From the NCBI GenBank assembly GCA_016928195.1, contig JAFGLF010000076.1, positions 1 to 64,000 of the forward strand: a stretch of DNA of 64,000 nucleotides, in the 5' to 3' direction. The position numbers were made by a program, and so were the translations under genes. Origin of the DNA: Elusimicrobiota bacterium. Its GTDB lineage: Bacteria; Elusimicrobiota; UBA8919. Shown piece after piece: positions 36,141-45,146 of this stretch. The notes under the pieces are model-generated. The model did no database searches, was not told the origin of the DNA, and was given only the letters and a program-made list of their open reading frames with translations. Within the stretch, counting starts at the first letter, position 1. The number at the start of each line of letters is the position of its first letter.

Positions 36141-37353
36141 TGGTTTACTGCTGTTTACTGGTTGTCATATGGTATTTATTACTTATCTTTTTTGTAATTC
36201 GTTCCCGGATGTAAAGGATATTGACAATGAATATGAGATTGATATGTTCATGGATTATTACTTACCTGAATCGAATCAGTTGTATTGGTCGCATCCGACC
36301 GGATTAAGGATTGCCTGCGGCAGTATGGATATTAAACGGTTTTATTTCGATGAGGAGCTGAAAATACGGTTCCCACTCATAGATGAAAAGTTTTGGGCAA
36401 GATTTTACCATAAACGGTTAAAAACAATTGATTATGAGAACAATCTTAATGAAATTGAATTTGAACATTCTCCGGCAAAAAATCTTTTTCTGTCTCTTTT
36501 AGGAACACCGGGATTTGAAAAATATGAGGCTGATCTTGGCTGGGCGGTCCGCTATGCAGAGGATGAAGCAAACGGCATAAAGCTTGTTTATATACTTACA
36601 GATTTTGATAATAATTATGCTTTTAAAAACAGGTCAACAAATCTCGGTTTCGAAAAGTTTTACCGTAAAATGCCCAGACAATGGAAAATGGATGTTAGAA
36701 AAAACAATGACAGTATAAATAGCCGCATTTATTTTGAATACAACACGATGTCAGTTTTTGACTATACTGATTTGCTGAATTCAAACGAGAACTATACTAA
36801 GAAAAATGAGGATTATAAATTTGAATCAAATTTTAATTTGAACATATGTCCAGACTGGCTGACGGGTATGGATTTTTATTTAAGAGAGGATAGGGAAAGC
36901 AAGAAATTTTCTATTTCAAGACAAATGGAAAACTTTTCTTCCGATGAGAGAAAGGTTACAGTCAGGCCGTATGTTGAAAAACAAATTTTAAAAAACTTGA
37001 AAATATTTTCAGGTGTTACATTTATAAGACATGATTATGAGATTACTTATGCATATTTATCCACTGCAAGCTATGATTATGAAAGGAAAAATATGGGAGC
37101 TTTTTTAATTGGATATTTTGATTTAAAGCCGAATATAGCCTTTGAAACCGGATATCTGCATGATACAGTTAACTGGAGCAAGGATTTGATTTGCGGGCAT
37201 AACAGGGAAAACAGATTAAAGCTCAGCTGTATATATAAATTTAGTAAGAAATCACAGATAAGGATTATTACCGGCTGGGAGCTGGATAGTGAGGACCTGG
37301 GAAAATTTGCTGTCTTTGACGGCGGGCATGTACAGTTTCAGGCATTATTTTAA
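36124..37353 (+). CDS. Putative outer-membrane beta-barrel-like protein, unknown
   Basis: This 409-residue protein starts with a basic, hydrophobic signal-like sequence (MKKTVNGLLLFTGCHMVFITYLFCNSF). The remainder is rich in alternating polar/aromatic strands with many Tyr, Phe, Asp and Asn, for example RIYFEYNTMSVFDYTDLLN and IAFETGYLHDTVNWS. It ends in aromatic ...QFQALF, and a C-terminal Phe is typical of outer-membrane barrels. I recognise no named family. The next two genes encode a lipoprotein and a periplasmic amidase, so an envelope role is likely (inference). Confidence 0.7.
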   Translation: MKKTVNGLLLFTGCHMVFITYLFCNSFPDVKDIDNEYEIDMFMDYYLPESNQLYWSHPTGLRIACGSMDIKRFYFDEELKIRFPLIDEKFWARFYHKRLKTIDYENNLNEIEFEHSPAKNLFLSLLGTPGFEKYEADLGWAVRYAEDEANGIKLVYILTDFDNNYAFKNRSTNLGFEKFYRKMPRQWKMDVRKNNDSINSRIYFEYNTMSVFDYTDLLNSNENYTKKNEDYKFESNFNLNICPDWLTGMDFYLREDRESKKFSISRQMENFSSDERKVTVRPYVEKQILKNLKIFSGVTFIRHDYEITYAYLSTASYDYERKNMGAFLIGYFDLKPNIAFETGYLHDTVNWSKDLICGHNRENRLKLSCIYKFSKKSQIRIITGWELDSEDLGKFAVFDGGHVQFQALF

Positions 37354-37354
37354 A

Positions 37355-38194
37355 ATGAAAAATTTTACTAAATTTGTTATTTGTTATTTGTTATTTGTTA
37401 TTTGTTATGGGTGTTCTCTATACCGTTCTAAACAGAAACTGTGCAAGGTTATTTATTCTGAAAAATTATCCAGACCCATAGAGGCGATTGCTATTCTTCC
37501 TGCTTCAATCGGTTTTAAGACAGGGAATGCTACAGAATTCGTCCCGCTTGTAAAATCTCCATTGGTTATAGAGAATAAATCGGAAATATGGTCGGGTCAG
37601 CGTGAAGAAAAAATGATTGTTGACCGAACCACTGCGGAAGAGATAAGTAAACATACTTCGGAACATTTTTATAATATTATATTGAAAAGAAAAAAACTTA
37701 GACGTGTTGTGCACCCGGCGAGCGTGAGAAATGTAATGCGGGATAAAAAAGTAAGTATAGGAAGGTTTCAACATATAAGTGATTTAAATATACAGCCTGT
37801 CCTGGAAAAGTTGTTTAAGATTGCCGATAATTTAGAAGTTGATGCTTTGATAATAAGTATTATAAATAAGTGTGAGACCGCCATTGTTTATAAAAGAGTC
37901 CGTTCTATCGAGGGAGATGATTTCGGCGAGTATCACGGCGACATGGAATATTTTTATAAATTCAAACTTGAAGTCGGAGTTTTCAATGCTTCAGAAAAAA
38001 AAATCTGCTGGATTGGAGAATATGAAAAAATAAAATCAAACAGAACCCCTGAGTTAGAACAGAATGTTCTAGTTGCAGTAGTAACTAATGGTTTTGAAAA
38101 GTTTTTCAAGAAATATTTGACTGAAAAAATTGTAAAAGGCGGAGGGCCTGAATATCAATGTGTATCAAGAATAGTCGATACATTGCCGTTTTAG
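37355..38194 (+). CDS. Putative lipoprotein with heptanucleotide repeat in signal peptide
   Basis: This 279-residue protein has the signal sequence MKNFTKFVICYLLFVICYGC, with a lipobox-like CYG-C that predicts lipidation at Cys20. The mature part is soluble with no recognised domain. Motifs such as IAILPASIGF and VDALIISIINKCETAIVYKR recall GNA1162/LpoB-like envelope lipoproteins, but this is weak. The signal is encoded by five perfect TTTGTTA units (37373-37407), where gain or loss of a unit would shift the frame. It starts 1 nt after the barrel-like gene and overlaps the amidase gene. Confidence 0.7.
   Translation: MKNFTKFVICYLLFVICYGCSLYRSKQKLCKVIYSEKLSRPIEAIAILPASIGFKTGNATEFVPLVKSPLVIENKSEIWSGQREEKMIVDRTTAEEISKHTSEHFYNIILKRKKLRRVVHPASVRNVMRDKKVSIGRFQHISDLNIQPVLEKLFKIADNLEVDALIISIINKCETAIVYKRVRSIEGDDFGEYHGDMEYFYKFKLEVGVFNASEKKICWIGEYEKIKSNRTPELEQNVLVAVVTNGFEKFFKKYLTEKIVKGGGPEYQCVSRIVDTLPF
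37373..37407 (+). repeat. Five-copy TTTGTTA tandem repeat
   Basis: Five uninterrupted 7-nt units encode the hydrophobic core of the lipoprotein signal peptide. Seven is not a multiple of three, so changes in copy number put the gene out of frame, the classic layout of a phase-variable locus. Confidence 0.9.
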
Positions 38195-38847
38195 TTTTTT
38201 GTTTCTTATTATCCGTTTTTTCCTATACAGAATCCCTGACAAACAGAATTATTGTTATTGATCCTGGTCATGGAACAAAGAATTCCGGCGGAAAAATTGT
38301 AAATTACGGATGTAAAAGTTCACACGGTACAAAAGAAATGGATGTTGTTGTTGATATTTCGGAATTGTTAGGGACTGAATTTCAAAAAAAAGGTGCCACT
38401 GTTTATTTTACGCGTACAAAGAAAGACTTCTGGCGAATAGCCGAAAGTCAGGAGGATGATAATAAACAGCGTGCCGAGTTTGCAAATGAAAAGGAAGCGG
38501 ATGTTTTTTTAAGGGTTCATTGTAACTGGGCACCAAATAAAAAAAAGAGAGGGGCCCTTGTCCTATGGTATAAAAAGGATTCCGAAAAGATGGCTGAAAC
38601 CGTTTATAAAGAAATAAAAAAATCCGGTATCAAAGTAGACGGTATAAGAAAACAGCATCTTGTCGGATTCGAATTCGCCAATGTCCCTGCAATTCTGGTG
38701 GAATACGGATATCTTTCTAACAGCAGGGATGAAAAGCTTTTAAAAGATAAAGAATATATAAAAAAAATATCCAGAGCAATTGTAAAAGGATTTGAAAAGC
38801 ATTTTTTAATAAGAAATAATAAAAGCAATATATCTGAAAAAGAATAA
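38158..38847 (+). CDS. N-acetylmuramoyl-L-alanine amidase, Amidase_3 family
   Basis: Zinc amidase that cleaves the bond between MurNAc and the peptide in peptidoglycan. The 229 residues have a signal peptide (YIAVLVFCFLLSVFSYTES), then IIVIDPGHGTKNSGG (first zinc His), a zinc Glu in GTKEMDVVVDI, RVHCNWA (canonical R.HxN) and ILVEYGYLSNSRDEK with the catalytic Glu. No LysM or AMIN domain is visible. It overlaps the lipoprotein gene by 37 nt and is followed 1 nt later by mnmG. Confidence 0.9.
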   Translation: MCIKNSRYIAVLVFCFLLSVFSYTESLTNRIIVIDPGHGTKNSGGKIVNYGCKSSHGTKEMDVVVDISELLGTEFQKKGATVYFTRTKKDFWRIAESQEDDNKQRAEFANEKEADVFLRVHCNWAPNKKKRGALVLWYKKDSEKMAETVYKEIKKSGIKVDGIRKQHLVGFEFANVPAILVEYGYLSNSRDEKLLKDKEYIKKISRAIVKGFEKHFLIRNNKSNISEKE

Positions 38848-38848
38848 T

Positions 38849-40606
38849 ATGTTCAACTATCCTCAAAAATTTGATGTTATTGTTGTTGGCGCAGGGCATG
38901 CGGGCTGTGAAGCAGCGCTGGCTTCTGCCCGTATAGGGCTTAAAACGCTTCTTCTTACAATAAACGCCGATACTGCCGCACAGATGTCCTGCAATACAGC
39001 AATCGGGGGCGTTGCAAAAGGTCAAATTGTCCGGGAAATAGATGCTCTAGGAGGCGAGATGGCAAAAAACACCGATGCCACCGGTATCCAATTCAGGATT
39101 CTTAACCGTTCAAAAGGTCCTGCTGTTCAATCACCACGTGCCCAATGTGACAAAAAACTTTATCAATTTACAATGAAACATACAATAGAAAATCAGAAAA
39201 ATCTATACTTTAAGCAGGCAGAAGTGACAGAGATTTTGACTTCCAAAAATAAGGCAATCGGAATAATAGCCAAGCCGTCGATAAAATTTTTTGGGGATAT
39301 GGTTATTGTCACAACAGGAACCTTTTTAAAAGGGCTTATACATATCGGAGAAACAACATATAATTCAGGACGTTCCGGTGAGTTTGCTGCAATGCATCTT
39401 TCGGATTCATTAAAAAAACTAGGATTTACGGTAGGAAGACTTAAAACAGGGACTCCTCCGAGAGTCAACGGAAAGACCGTTAATTACTCGAAGTGTGTAA
39501 AACAGCCGGGCGACGACCCGCCGACCCCGTTTTCGCATTTCACAGCCAAAATTTTACAGCCTCAGTTGCCCTGCTGGTTAACGTATACAAATAAAAAAAC
39601 ACATAAAATTATTGCTGAAAATTTTCATCGTGCTCCTCTTTTTTCTGGGCAGATTAAAGGTATAGGTACGAGATATTGTCCTTCCATTGAGGATAAAGTG
39701 AAGAAATTTCCCGAAAAAGAAAGACACCAGATTTTTCTTGAACCGGAAGGATATAATACGGAGGAGATTTATTGCAATGGTATTGCCACAAGCCTGCCGT
39801 ATGATGTTCAGTTTGAAATGTTGAAAACCATCCCCGGACTTGAAAAGTGTGAGATTATAAGACCCGGATATGCAATTGAATATGATTTCTGCCAGCCGAC
39901 ACAGCTGAAACCGACTCTTGAGACAAAGATTGTAGAAAATCTTTTTTTTGCAGGACAGATTAACGGCACATCAGGTTATGAAGAAGCTGGCGGCCAGGGG
40001 ATTATTGCCGGAATAAATGCTGCTTCAAAAATCAAGGGGAATCCGCCTTTAATCTTACGGCGCGATGAAGCATACATCGGAGTTTTAATTGATGATCTGG
40101 TGACTAAAGGCGTACTTGACCCCTACAGAATGTTTACATCCCGTGCGGAATACAGACTGCTTTTAAGGAGTGATAATGCTGATTTACGTTTAATGGATTA
40201 TGGGTATAAATATGGACTTATAAATAAGGATGTGTATGGAAAGTTTAAAAAATACAGAGAATTTGTCTTTAAGAAAAATGTTAAATTTAAAGAAGATATT
40301 TTGCCATGGACAAAAAAAATAGTAAAATATGAAATTGAAATCGGACAGAAATATGCCGGTTATATAAAAAGACAGATTGCAGATGTAGAAAGATTTAAAA
40401 AGATAGAGGATAAGAAAATTCCGGAACATATAAACTACAGTAAAATACCGGGGCTTTTAACGGAAAGCAGGCATAAACTTGAACAAATAAGACCGGTGTC
40501 CGTAGGCCAGGCCGCCAGAATTTCCGGAGTGACACCTGCTGATATAGGAATATTAATGGTTTGGTTTGCAAAGAATTCAAAAAAAAGCGAAAAATCATTT
40601 GTTTAG
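38849..40606 (+). CDS. mnmG: tRNA uridine 5-carboxymethylaminomethyl modification enzyme MnmG
   Basis: FAD-dependent partner of MnmE. The 585 residues have the dinucleotide motif FDVIVVGAGHAGCEAALASARIG, NTAIGGVAKGQIVREIDALGGEM, GTFLKGLIHIGE, the signature GPRYCPSIEDK-like GTRYCPSIEDKVKKF and GQINGTSGYEEAGGQGIIAGINAA. The C-terminal end GVTPADIGILMVW is intact. It is somewhat shorter than the usual 620-630 residues, through shortened helical regions rather than truncation. Confidence 0.96.
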   Translation: MFNYPQKFDVIVVGAGHAGCEAALASARIGLKTLLLTINADTAAQMSCNTAIGGVAKGQIVREIDALGGEMAKNTDATGIQFRILNRSKGPAVQSPRAQCDKKLYQFTMKHTIENQKNLYFKQAEVTEILTSKNKAIGIIAKPSIKFFGDMVIVTTGTFLKGLIHIGETTYNSGRSGEFAAMHLSDSLKKLGFTVGRLKTGTPPRVNGKTVNYSKCVKQPGDDPPTPFSHFTAKILQPQLPCWLTYTNKKTHKIIAENFHRAPLFSGQIKGIGTRYCPSIEDKVKKFPEKERHQIFLEPEGYNTEEIYCNGIATSLPYDVQFEMLKTIPGLEKCEIIRPGYAIEYDFCQPTQLKPTLETKIVENLFFAGQINGTSGYEEAGGQGIIAGINAASKIKGNPPLILRRDEAYIGVLIDDLVTKGVLDPYRMFTSRAEYRLLLRSDNADLRLMDYGYKYGLINKDVYGKFKKYREFVFKKNVKFKEDILPWTKKIVKYEIEIGQKYAGYIKRQIADVERFKKIEDKKIPEHINYSKIPGLLTESRHKLEQIRPVSVGQAARISGVTPADIGILMVWFAKNSKKSEKSFV

Positions 40607-40618
40607 TAAGGATTTAAT

Positions 40619-42496
40619 ATGTTTTTCTTGATTTTCGGATGTACATTTATTTTTTATATTTTCTCCATGTACCCGACAATTTCTCCTTATCGTGACAGCG
40701 GGGATATGATAGTTTCGGCATTTACTCTCGGGATTGCCCATCCGCCCGGATATCCGCTTTACGTATTATTAGGTAAGATTTTTATCGTTTTATTCCCACT
40801 TGGTAATATTGCATATCGTATAAATTTGATGTCTGCCTTTTTCGGAGCGTTAGCCTGCGGGATATTATATCTGCTGATTAAAAGATTATGTATAGAAAGT
40901 ATAAGCATGGCAGACAAGCCCCGCTATTTATCTATAGCTCCCGCCGTAGCAGTAGTATTATTTGCATTTACATCAGCAATGCATTCTCTCAGTATTGTTT
41001 CTGAAATGTATTCAATAAATATATTTTTCGCTGTTTTAGTAATGTATATCTTATTTTTTCCCAGATACTTTTCGCCAGCCGGCAGATTACTTGCTGTATT
41101 TATTTTGGGGCTGGGAATGGGCAATCACCAGACACTTATACTTTTAATTCCCGGAATAATATATTTAATAATAAGAAATAAGAATAATAACCTTTTGAAT
41201 TTATCTGGCATACGTTATCTGTCATACATCATCTGTATTTTTATGTTGGGGTTATTCGTTTATCTTTTTCTTCCGGTTCGTTCTGCCCGGAATCCTGTCG
41301 CGGATTGGGGTTCTCCCGCTAAATCATTCAGGAATTTTGCAAGAGTTTTTACTCGCGCGGATTATGGTGCCGTACGTCTACATCCTGAGAAAAGCCCATC
41401 ACATCAGAACATCGCAGTGGCAGCCAGACATTTTGTTGATTTTTTAAAAATTTCGGTTGAAGGAAACAGGTTTTTGGTAATTCTCATAATTTGTTTTCTC
41501 TTGTTCGGGATGCAGTTTTCATTTAAAAAGAGTTTTTTCTGGCCGTTATTTTTGTTCTGGTTTTTTTCAGGTCCGTTCTTTTTCATAATTTCAAACCTTC
41601 CTTTGGAAGATAAGACATCGCTACCCATACTGGAACCATATCTTATAATGCCATTGGCAGTTTTTTCAATATGGATTGGACTCGGGATTCTTTATATACA
41701 TTGTAAATTGATTAAATTTGTCAATAATGAAATTGTTTTAATTTTAGCTGCAGGAATAGTAATATTAGGGATTTTTAGAGCACCCGAACTTAATAAACGA
41801 TACGAATTTATTGCCTATGACTATTCAAAAGACCTTCTTAAAACATTGCCTTATAACTCTGTATTGTTCAATCCGGATGATACAACAACCTTTACATTAA
41901 AATATCAGCAGGAATGTTTAGGAAAAAGAAAGGATATTAAACTCGCAGTTTTTTATAAGACATTATGGGGATATCAGCAAATCAAAGAGAGATATCCGGA
42001 AATTTTGCCGAATTATGAAATAAAAGGAGGAATAGAATTGGAGAAAACCCTTTTATCATATAACTTTAACCGGATCCCGTTTTATACGGATAATATAGTC
42101 AAAATACCGAAGCAGTATAAGATTTTTCCAAAGGGATTACTTTACGGTAATTCCGGTATTTTTGAGCAGATGTTTGATTTTTATATAAAAATGCGTACTT
42201 CAGGGAAAGAAAGATTTTTTACACATCAGATAATAAACTATTATTCTGCAGGTTATAATAATTCAGGGCTTGCATTTAATGAGAAAAAGTTGTACAATAA
42301 AAGTATACGGCTCTTTGAAAAAGCAATTGCTATTGATCCGTCATTGTCACAGGCATATAATAATTTAGGTGTCGTGTACTGGGAAAAGGGCGATTATAAA
42401 AAGGCAGCCGATTATTTCAGGGAAGCGCTTAAGTATGTGCCGTCGGATACGGGTGTTAAAGGAAATTTACAAATGGCAGAGGAAAAAATAAAATGA
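40619..42496 (+). CDS. DUF2723 family membrane protein with C-terminal TPR repeats
   Basis: This 625-residue paralogue of the 24152-25831 gene has about eleven hydrophobic segments and YPTISPYRDSGDMIVSAFTLGIAHPPGYPLYVLLG, followed by ADYGAVRLHPEKSP. A soluble end carries two TPR units (YNKSIRLFEKAIAIDPSL, YNNLGVVYWEKGDYKKAADYFREAL). It is probably a GT-C-type glycosyltransferase or polyprenyl-sugar-using membrane enzyme. The stop overlaps the rsmG start by 4 nt (ATGA). Together with the TMTC-like protein it suggests surface glycosylation as a theme. Confidence 0.87.
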   Translation: MFFLIFGCTFIFYIFSMYPTISPYRDSGDMIVSAFTLGIAHPPGYPLYVLLGKIFIVLFPLGNIAYRINLMSAFFGALACGILYLLIKRLCIESISMADKPRYLSIAPAVAVVLFAFTSAMHSLSIVSEMYSINIFFAVLVMYILFFPRYFSPAGRLLAVFILGLGMGNHQTLILLIPGIIYLIIRNKNNNLLNLSGIRYLSYIICIFMLGLFVYLFLPVRSARNPVADWGSPAKSFRNFARVFTRADYGAVRLHPEKSPSHQNIAVAARHFVDFLKISVEGNRFLVILIICFLLFGMQFSFKKSFFWPLFLFWFFSGPFFFIISNLPLEDKTSLPILEPYLIMPLAVFSIWIGLGILYIHCKLIKFVNNEIVLILAAGIVILGIFRAPELNKRYEFIAYDYSKDLLKTLPYNSVLFNPDDTTTFTLKYQQECLGKRKDIKLAVFYKTLWGYQQIKERYPEILPNYEIKGGIELEKTLLSYNFNRIPFYTDNIVKIPKQYKIFPKGLLYGNSGIFEQMFDFYIKMRTSGKERFFTHQIINYYSAGYNNSGLAFNEKKLYNKSIRLFEKAIAIDPSLSQAYNNLGVVYWEKGDYKKAADYFREALKYVPSDTGVKGNLQMAEEKIK

Positions 42497-43554
42497 CACC
42501 CGAAATACTGGATATCTTTTCAAAGGGTTTAAAGCTATTAAATTTAGAGCTTAATCCGCAGCAGATTAAACAGTTTTCGCTTTATTTTGATGAATTAGAA
42601 AACTGGAATTCGAGATTTAACCTTATAAGCCGGAATGCGGATGATAAGATAATAATAAATCATTTTTTGGATTCTCTGAGTATCATTCCGGCGTTTTCGG
42701 ATACTGTTGAAAAAGATATAGCTGTTTTGGATGTCGGAAGCGGGGCAGGATTTCCGGGGATTCCTTTAAAAATCGCAAAACCGGAAATAGTATTAACGCT
42801 GTTAGACTCCTCAAGAAAGAAAACAGAGTTTTTGAGGCATCTCTGCAAAAAAATCGGCATAACGGCGGATGTTATATGCGATAGAGCAGAAAATGCAGCC
42901 AAAATTTCTGCATATGCAGAAAAATATGATATTGTCGTCGCAAGAGCTGTAGCTAAAATGGCGACAACAAAAGAATTGTGTTTTCCGTTTTTAAATAAAA
43001 ACGGTGCTTTAGTTTTACAGTTAGGCAGGGGAGTAAATATTAATATGGAGAACGGAGAAGTTATGTTAGAATTCAATCCTCCTTCTGAAATTTTGCCGGG
43101 GAAATCAGTCCTGAAGGTTAAGAGAAAACCGGCAGGATTTACTTTAATTGAACTTATGATAGTAGTTGCTATTATAGGAATTCTTGCTGCTATTGCGATC
43201 CCGAAATTTGCTGATGTATTAAGAAGAACTAAACAGGGGAGAACAAAAGGCGAATTAGGTACTTTAAGGAGTGCACTTACTTTATATTATGGAGGCATGG
43301 AAGGTGTTATGTACCCCCAAGATGCGGCTGCAATTGAGAATAGCGAGGGGCCAGTACAGACAAAATATCTGGATAGACTAAGCGAGGTTCAACTTGGTCC
43401 CAGTCTTCATAAGGACTCAGGTGAGATTACTGATTTTAATGTAGATGACCCTTTAACGGATTCTGGCAGTTGGGGATATATTTCGGCAAGGGGCAGCATT
43501 TTTGTTGATTGTACCCATTTTGATACTAAAGGCGAATATATAAGCAGTTGGTAA
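42493..43554 (+). CDS. rsmG: RsmG 16S rRNA methyltransferase fused to a type IV prepilin
   Basis: Residues 1-214 are a complete RsmG (m7G527 of 16S rRNA): YFDELENWNSRFNLISR, LDSLSIIPAF, the SAM site VLDVGSGAGFPGIPLKIA and VVARAVAKM. Without a stop, the frame continues into a type IV pilin: GFTLIELMIVVAIIGILAA (cleavage Gly215/Phe216, Glu at +5), a polar stalk and the typical pilin end DTKGEYISSW. RsmG normally ends near the KVKRKP seen here. An internal ATG at 43063 with GGAGAAG upstream would yield a prepilin with a 25-residue leader. A precise deletion that joined two genes, or an assembly fault, are alternatives. Confidence 0.9.
   Translation: MTPEILDIFSKGLKLLNLELNPQQIKQFSLYFDELENWNSRFNLISRNADDKIIINHFLDSLSIIPAFSDTVEKDIAVLDVGSGAGFPGIPLKIAKPEIVLTLLDSSRKKTEFLRHLCKKIGITADVICDRAENAAKISAYAEKYDIVVARAVAKMATTKELCFPFLNKNGALVLQLGRGVNINMENGEVMLEFNPPSEILPGKSVLKVKRKPAGFTLIELMIVVAIIGILAAIAIPKFADVLRRTKQGRTKGELGTLRSALTLYYGGMEGVMYPQDAAAIENSEGPVQTKYLDRLSEVQLGPSLHKDSGEITDFNVDDPLTDSGSWGYISARGSIFVDCTHFDTKGEYISSW
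43063..43554 (+). other. Internal-start prepilin within the rsmG fusion (candidate)
   Basis: ATG at 43063 is preceded by GGAGAAG (43054-43060) and would give a 163-residue prepilin with a 25-residue basic-ended leader (...KVKRKPAG) before Phe+1. That leader is long but within the range of type IVb-like prepilins. This could let one ORF make both a methyltransferase-containing product and free pilin. Confidence 0.45.
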
Positions 43555-43629
43555 TCGGATTATATTGAAGTACCTAAGGGACGTATAAATTTGTTGTTTT
43601 TCTGAATTCCAAGTTTCGGGGTCGGGATT

Positions 43630-44001
43630 ATGGCAGATGAATCGTCCTTTTTTAATATGGCAGAATCGATAAATTCTGACAAAAGAAAATATCCAAGGGT
43701 TATTTATACTGCAGGCGTAGACATTACTTCTGCCAAAAATTGCGGAATTTCATATAAAGGACTTATAAAAAATATAAGTTTGGGCGGTATTTTTGTTGAG
43801 ACTGAAAATCAGTTAGTAATTGGGGATGGCCTTACTTTTACATTTTTACTTTCCGGTAAAAATAGAGTAAAGGCATCAGGAAAAATTGTTTGGGAATATA
43901 AAAATGAAAACTCGAATTATTACGGAGTACAGTTTACATCTATTGGGTTTTTAAGCAGGTTTAGGTTAAAGCGATTTATAAACAGGAAACTTAAAATATA
44001 A
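43630..44001 (+). CDS. PilZ domain protein
   Basis: This 123-residue single PilZ domain has the N-terminal KRKYPRVIYTAGVDI (an RxxxR-like arginine cluster: K-R-K-Y-P-R) and KNISLGGIFVET (canonical D/NxSxxGxxV). PilZ domains bind cyclic di-GMP and control motility, pili or polysaccharide. The Asp of DxSxxG is Asn here, which is tolerated in several family members. The position 75 nt after the pilin-encoding ORF suggests pilus control (inference). No diguanylate cyclase is in the window. Confidence 0.87.
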   Translation: MADESSFFNMAESINSDKRKYPRVIYTAGVDITSAKNCGISYKGLIKNISLGGIFVETENQLVIGDGLTFTFLLSGKNRVKASGKIVWEYKNENSNYYGVQFTSIGFLSRFRLKRFINRKLKI

Positions 44002-44012
44002 AAAATTATAAC

Positions 44013-44041
44013 TTGCTTTTACCATACAAAATTCGTATAAT
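44013..44041 (+). promoter_or_regulatory. Promoter of the epimerase gene
   Basis: TTGCTT (44013-44018), 17 nt, TATAAT (44036-44041), about 64 nt before the start codon. Confidence 0.6.
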
Positions 44042-44104
44042 AAATTCCATTCCTTTTCAAAATCTGCATTTAAATCTAAATTCCGAATAATACCTGTTGT
44101 GAGA

Positions 44105-45091
44105 ATGAAAAATATAAAAATACTTGTTACTGGCGGCACCGGTTTTCTGGGAAGCCATTTGGTTGAAGAGCTGGTTAAAAGAAATTTTTTTGTAAGGTGT
44201 CTTATAAGAAACCCGAAAAAATTGAAATGGCTTGAAAATTTTCCGGTTGAGGTTGTTCGGGGCGACTGTAATGACAAAAAATCTTTGGATCCGGCGGTTT
44301 CGGGTGTTGATTATGTGATTCATGCTGCCGGACTTGTAAGAGCTATTGAACATAAAAAGCTTTATTTGACAAATGTTAAAGGCACAAAAAATCTTATAGA
44401 AAGTGTTGCAAATATAAACCCTGGCATAAAAAGGTTTGTTTATATTTCTTCACAGGCTGCTGCCGGGCCGGCAGTGAATGGCGGGAAAAAAGCAGAGAAT
44501 GACATACCTAATCCGGTTTCTCATTATGGATTATCGAAACTGCTGGGAGAGGCAGAAGTTTTTAAGTTTCAGAATAAACTGCCCGTAACGGTCTTGAGAC
44601 CTCCTTCCATTTACGGACCCAGGGATAAAGATATTTTTGTATTTTTTAAATATACAAAGAAGTCATTTTTTCCGATTGCAAATACGGAAAAACATTTTAA
44701 TATAAGTTTTGTATCAGATGTTGTAAACGGGATAATTGCAGCAATGGAGTCTGATAAAACAAAAGGTCAGAAATATAATATTGGAGATGATACCGTTTTT
44801 TCGTGGAATTCTCTTGCAGAAACATTGATAAAAGTAGTTAATTCAAGAGCAAAAACAATACGAATGCCGGAAACAGTTTTTTATTTATCAGCCTTTTTTT
44901 CTGAAATTTTTGCTAGATTAAAAAAAGATCCGGCCCTTTTTTCTTTTGATAAACTTAATGAAATTAAACAAAAAGACTGGCTTTTTTCAGCTAAAAAAGC
45001 AAAAGATGATTTCAGATACGAGCCGAAAATCCCGCTGGAAAAAGGGATAAAAATCACATATGATTGGTATTTGGATAAGGGTTGGTTATAA
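44105..45091 (+). CDS. NAD-dependent epimerase/dehydratase (extended SDR)
   Basis: This 328-residue Rossmann enzyme has the N-terminal ILVTGGTGFLGSHLVEEL (GxxGxxG), VDYVIHAAGLVRA, the catalytic Ser region YISSQAAAGP and the YGLSKLLGE motif (YxxxK). It resembles dihydroflavonol-reductase-like/nucleoside-sugar epimerases of extended SDR type; the substrate is unknown. I choose the ATG at 44105 over the GTG two codons upstream. It has its own promoter. Confidence 0.9.
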   Translation: MKNIKILVTGGTGFLGSHLVEELVKRNFFVRCLIRNPKKLKWLENFPVEVVRGDCNDKKSLDPAVSGVDYVIHAAGLVRAIEHKKLYLTNVKGTKNLIESVANINPGIKRFVYISSQAAAGPAVNGGKKAENDIPNPVSHYGLSKLLGEAEVFKFQNKLPVTVLRPPSIYGPRDKDIFVFFKYTKKSFFPIANTEKHFNISFVSDVVNGIIAAMESDKTKGQKYNIGDDTVFSWNSLAETLIKVVNSRAKTIRMPETVFYLSAFFSEIFARLKKDPALFSFDKLNEIKQKDWLFSAKKAKDDFRYEPKIPLEKGIKITYDWYLDKGWL

Positions 45092-45146
45092 AAAGAAGGT
45101 AGTAAATTAAGATAAACTAAAATAAATATGCTATAAGGAGGACAAA

